From Paraburkholderia caribensis (lineage in GTDB: Bacteria; Pseudomonadota; Gammaproteobacteria; Burkholderiales; Burkholderiaceae), in assembly GCF_002902945.1 (NCBI RefSeq), contig NZ_CP026101.1, forward strand, positions 3,348,001-3,412,000: a DNA stretch of 64,000 nucleotides. Reading direction: 5' to 3'. The translations under genes and the position numbers were made by a program. The notes beneath the pieces were generated by a model, which worked only from the letters and a program-made list of their open reading frames with translations, was not told the DNA's origin and made no database searches. Every line of letters starts with the position of its first letter. The stretch's first letter is position 1. Positions 62,801 to 64,000 of the stretch are shown piece by piece.

Positions 62801-64000
62801 ATGAACTGGAAGATCCTTTCGGCGCTGGCGTTTGCGGCGCCCTTGCTCGGCGCGTGCGGCGGTGGGAGCAGCGAAGGCGCGCCGCCCGTGGAAGCGCGCC
62901 TGTGCCCCGCCTCACTCGATTACGGCACGACCTTCACGGGCGGCGGCGGCGACGGCGAACTCGTCAAACTGCAACTCGATACGACGAAGATGACCTGGCA
63001 GGTCGCTTACATCGAATCGCCGATTCCCGCCACCACGGGCACGGTCGCACCGACCCGCAAGGGCCAGACGGCCTCGGGCACGCTGACCCAGGAAACGCTG
63101 CTTCCTACCAACAAGCTCAACCAGTGCGCGTTCCGGCTGAACGGCGCGAGCCTCGACCCGAACCGGCCGGCGCGCATTTTCGTCGGTGAAGGCGTGGCGG
63201 GCGGCACGATTCCAGGTGCCGAGATTTCGTTCGGCGGCATTCTCGGGCAAGGCGCGGTCCCTGACACGAAATTTCCGTACTACCCGTTCATCGGCTTTTC
63301 CACGATCGAGACGAATCTGGCGAACATCGTCGGCACGTATAACCAGCTTGGCTATCACCAGATTCCGTCGCAGAACTTCGCGCCGACTGTCGTCGATACG
63401 AAGATCACGATCAACGCCGACGGCACCTGGACCGAGTGCGATAACGCTGGCGTCAATGCCGGCAAGTGCCAGCAGCCGGGTACGAACTGGACGCAGGCGT
63501 CGAATGGCAGCGGCGCATTCGAAACCGACAACTTCCAGGGCCAGGGCAAGCCGACGCTCGCGACGTCGCCCGTCGGCAAGGGCTTCATGATCGTCGGCAA
63601 GCTGCGCAACCAGAACGTGCCGATCCTCGTCCGCACGGGCGTCGCGAACTCGACGCTGACGCCGAACCCGCAGAACGGCATCAGCGGGCCGGTCGCCGAC
63701 GACGAATCGGGCATCTCGATCCTCGCGCCGCAGTCGAACATCGCCGTCAACTCGCAGAACGGCGAGTACATCGGCGTCGACAGCGAGTTCAACTACCGCA
63801 CCAATGCGCTCGTCGGCACGCAGGCGACGCTGCTCGATCCGTTCAACGCGTCGCAGGCGTCGCTGACCAAGGCGCTGAATCTCGATTTCACGCAGACCGT
63901 GCCCGGCGTCGTGACGTCGACGTACACGAACGCGGCAGCGGGCAGCGCGCCGACCGGCAAGTTCATCTTCACGGGGGGCGTGTTCGGCTTCCTGGACTTG
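62801..64000 (+). CDS. DUF2957-type lipoprotein B (partial, 3' end outside window)
   Basis: From ATG at 62801 the frame is open to the window end (400 codons). It starts MNWKILSALAFAAPLLGACG, with lipobox LGAC and the lipid Cys at residue 19. An ACTGGAGG box precedes it. It shares with lipoprotein A the blocks IESPIPATTG, FVGEGVAGGTIPGAEISFGG, YYPFIGFSTIETNLANIVGT and DDESGIS. The two genes lie 133 bp apart on the same strand, and a tandem duplication is the likely origin. Function is unknown. Confidence 0.78.
   Translation, partial: MNWKILSALAFAAPLLGACGGGSSEGAPPVEARLCPASLDYGTTFTGGGGDGELVKLQLDTTKMTWQVAYIESPIPATTGTVAPTRKGQTASGTLTQETLLPTNKLNQCAFRLNGASLDPNRPARIFVGEGVAGGTIPGAEISFGGILGQGAVPDTKFPYYPFIGFSTIETNLANIVGTYNQLGYHQIPSQNFAPTVVDTKITINADGTWTECDNAGVNAGKCQQPGTNWTQASNGSGAFETDNFQGQGKPTLATSPVGKGFMIVGKLRNQNVPILVRTGVANSTLTPNPQNGISGPVADDESGISILAPQSNIAVNSQNGEYIGVDSEFNYRTNALVGTQATLLDPFNASQASLTKALNLDFTQTVPGVVTSTYTNAAAGSAPTGKFIFTGGVFGFLDL

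Overview
This window is 64 kb of high-GC bacterial chromosome. Its gene order, protein sequences and codon use point to a beta-proteobacterium of the Burkholderia / Paraburkholderia / Caballeronia group. Pointers to that group are the r-protein sequences, the paaABCDE cluster followed by a DUF1835 gene and a TetR regulator, and a tandem pair of lipoproteins resembling the Burkholderia-type DUF2957 family. No prophage, insertion sequence, CRISPR array or integrated element was found. The only long repeat is the pair of tuf genes.

Layout. Positions 1-16,260 (all minus strand) hold the macrolide-type r-protein super-cluster, read right to left: str (rpsL-rpsG-fusA-tuf-rpsJ), S10 (rplC to rpsQ), spc (rplN to secY-infA-rpmJ) and the start of the alpha operon (rpsM, cut by the window edge). 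Near-consensus promoters sit before rpsL, rplC and rplN. Those before rplC and rplN overlap perfect inverted repeats. recQ (16,475-18,322) is wedged between rpsL and the strong terminator of rpoC. Positions 18,543-32,483 hold one long information-processing unit, also minus strand: tRNA-Tyr, tRNA-Gly, tRNA-Thr, second tuf, tRNA-Trp, secE, nusG, rplK, rplA, rplJ, rplL, rpoB, rpoC. It starts from a TTGACA/17 bp/CATAAT promoter. An rRNA operon (16S, tRNA-Ile, tRNA-Ala, 23S, 5S) with its promoter and boxA sites fills 32,584-38,185.

Positions 38,352-64,000 are ordinary metabolic chromosome with mixed strands. They hold a secreted SGNH hydrolase; the phenylacetyl-CoA epoxidase operon paaABCDE with an operator-like palindrome over its promoter, followed behind a terminator by a DUF1835 gene and a PaaR-like TetR repressor; a GNAT acetyltransferase; an Lrp/AsnC regulator divergent from hpd (tyrosine breakdown); a small secreted protein; and a fused indolepyruvate ferredoxin oxidoreductase. 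Then come a malic enzyme/phosphotransacetylase fusion, an MFS aromatic-acid-type transporter, pyrE, an RcsB-like response regulator, a periplasmic PEBP protein, a flavodoxin-fold protein, argC, and two tandem paralogous lipoproteins, the second cut by the window end.

How it fits together. The left 38 kb makes the translation and transcription machinery (ribosome, EF-Tu, EF-G, SecYE, NusG, RNA polymerase, rRNA, tRNA). The right part has a theme of aromatic compound and aromatic amino-acid breakdown (paa, hpd, indolepyruvate oxidoreductase, possibly the MFS carrier) feeding acetyl-CoA and C4 acids towards malic enzyme. I did not find a clear new multi-gene system. The most open items are the DUF1835-PaaR pair, the tandem lipoproteins, the small secreted protein and the inverted-repeat promoters of the r-protein operons.
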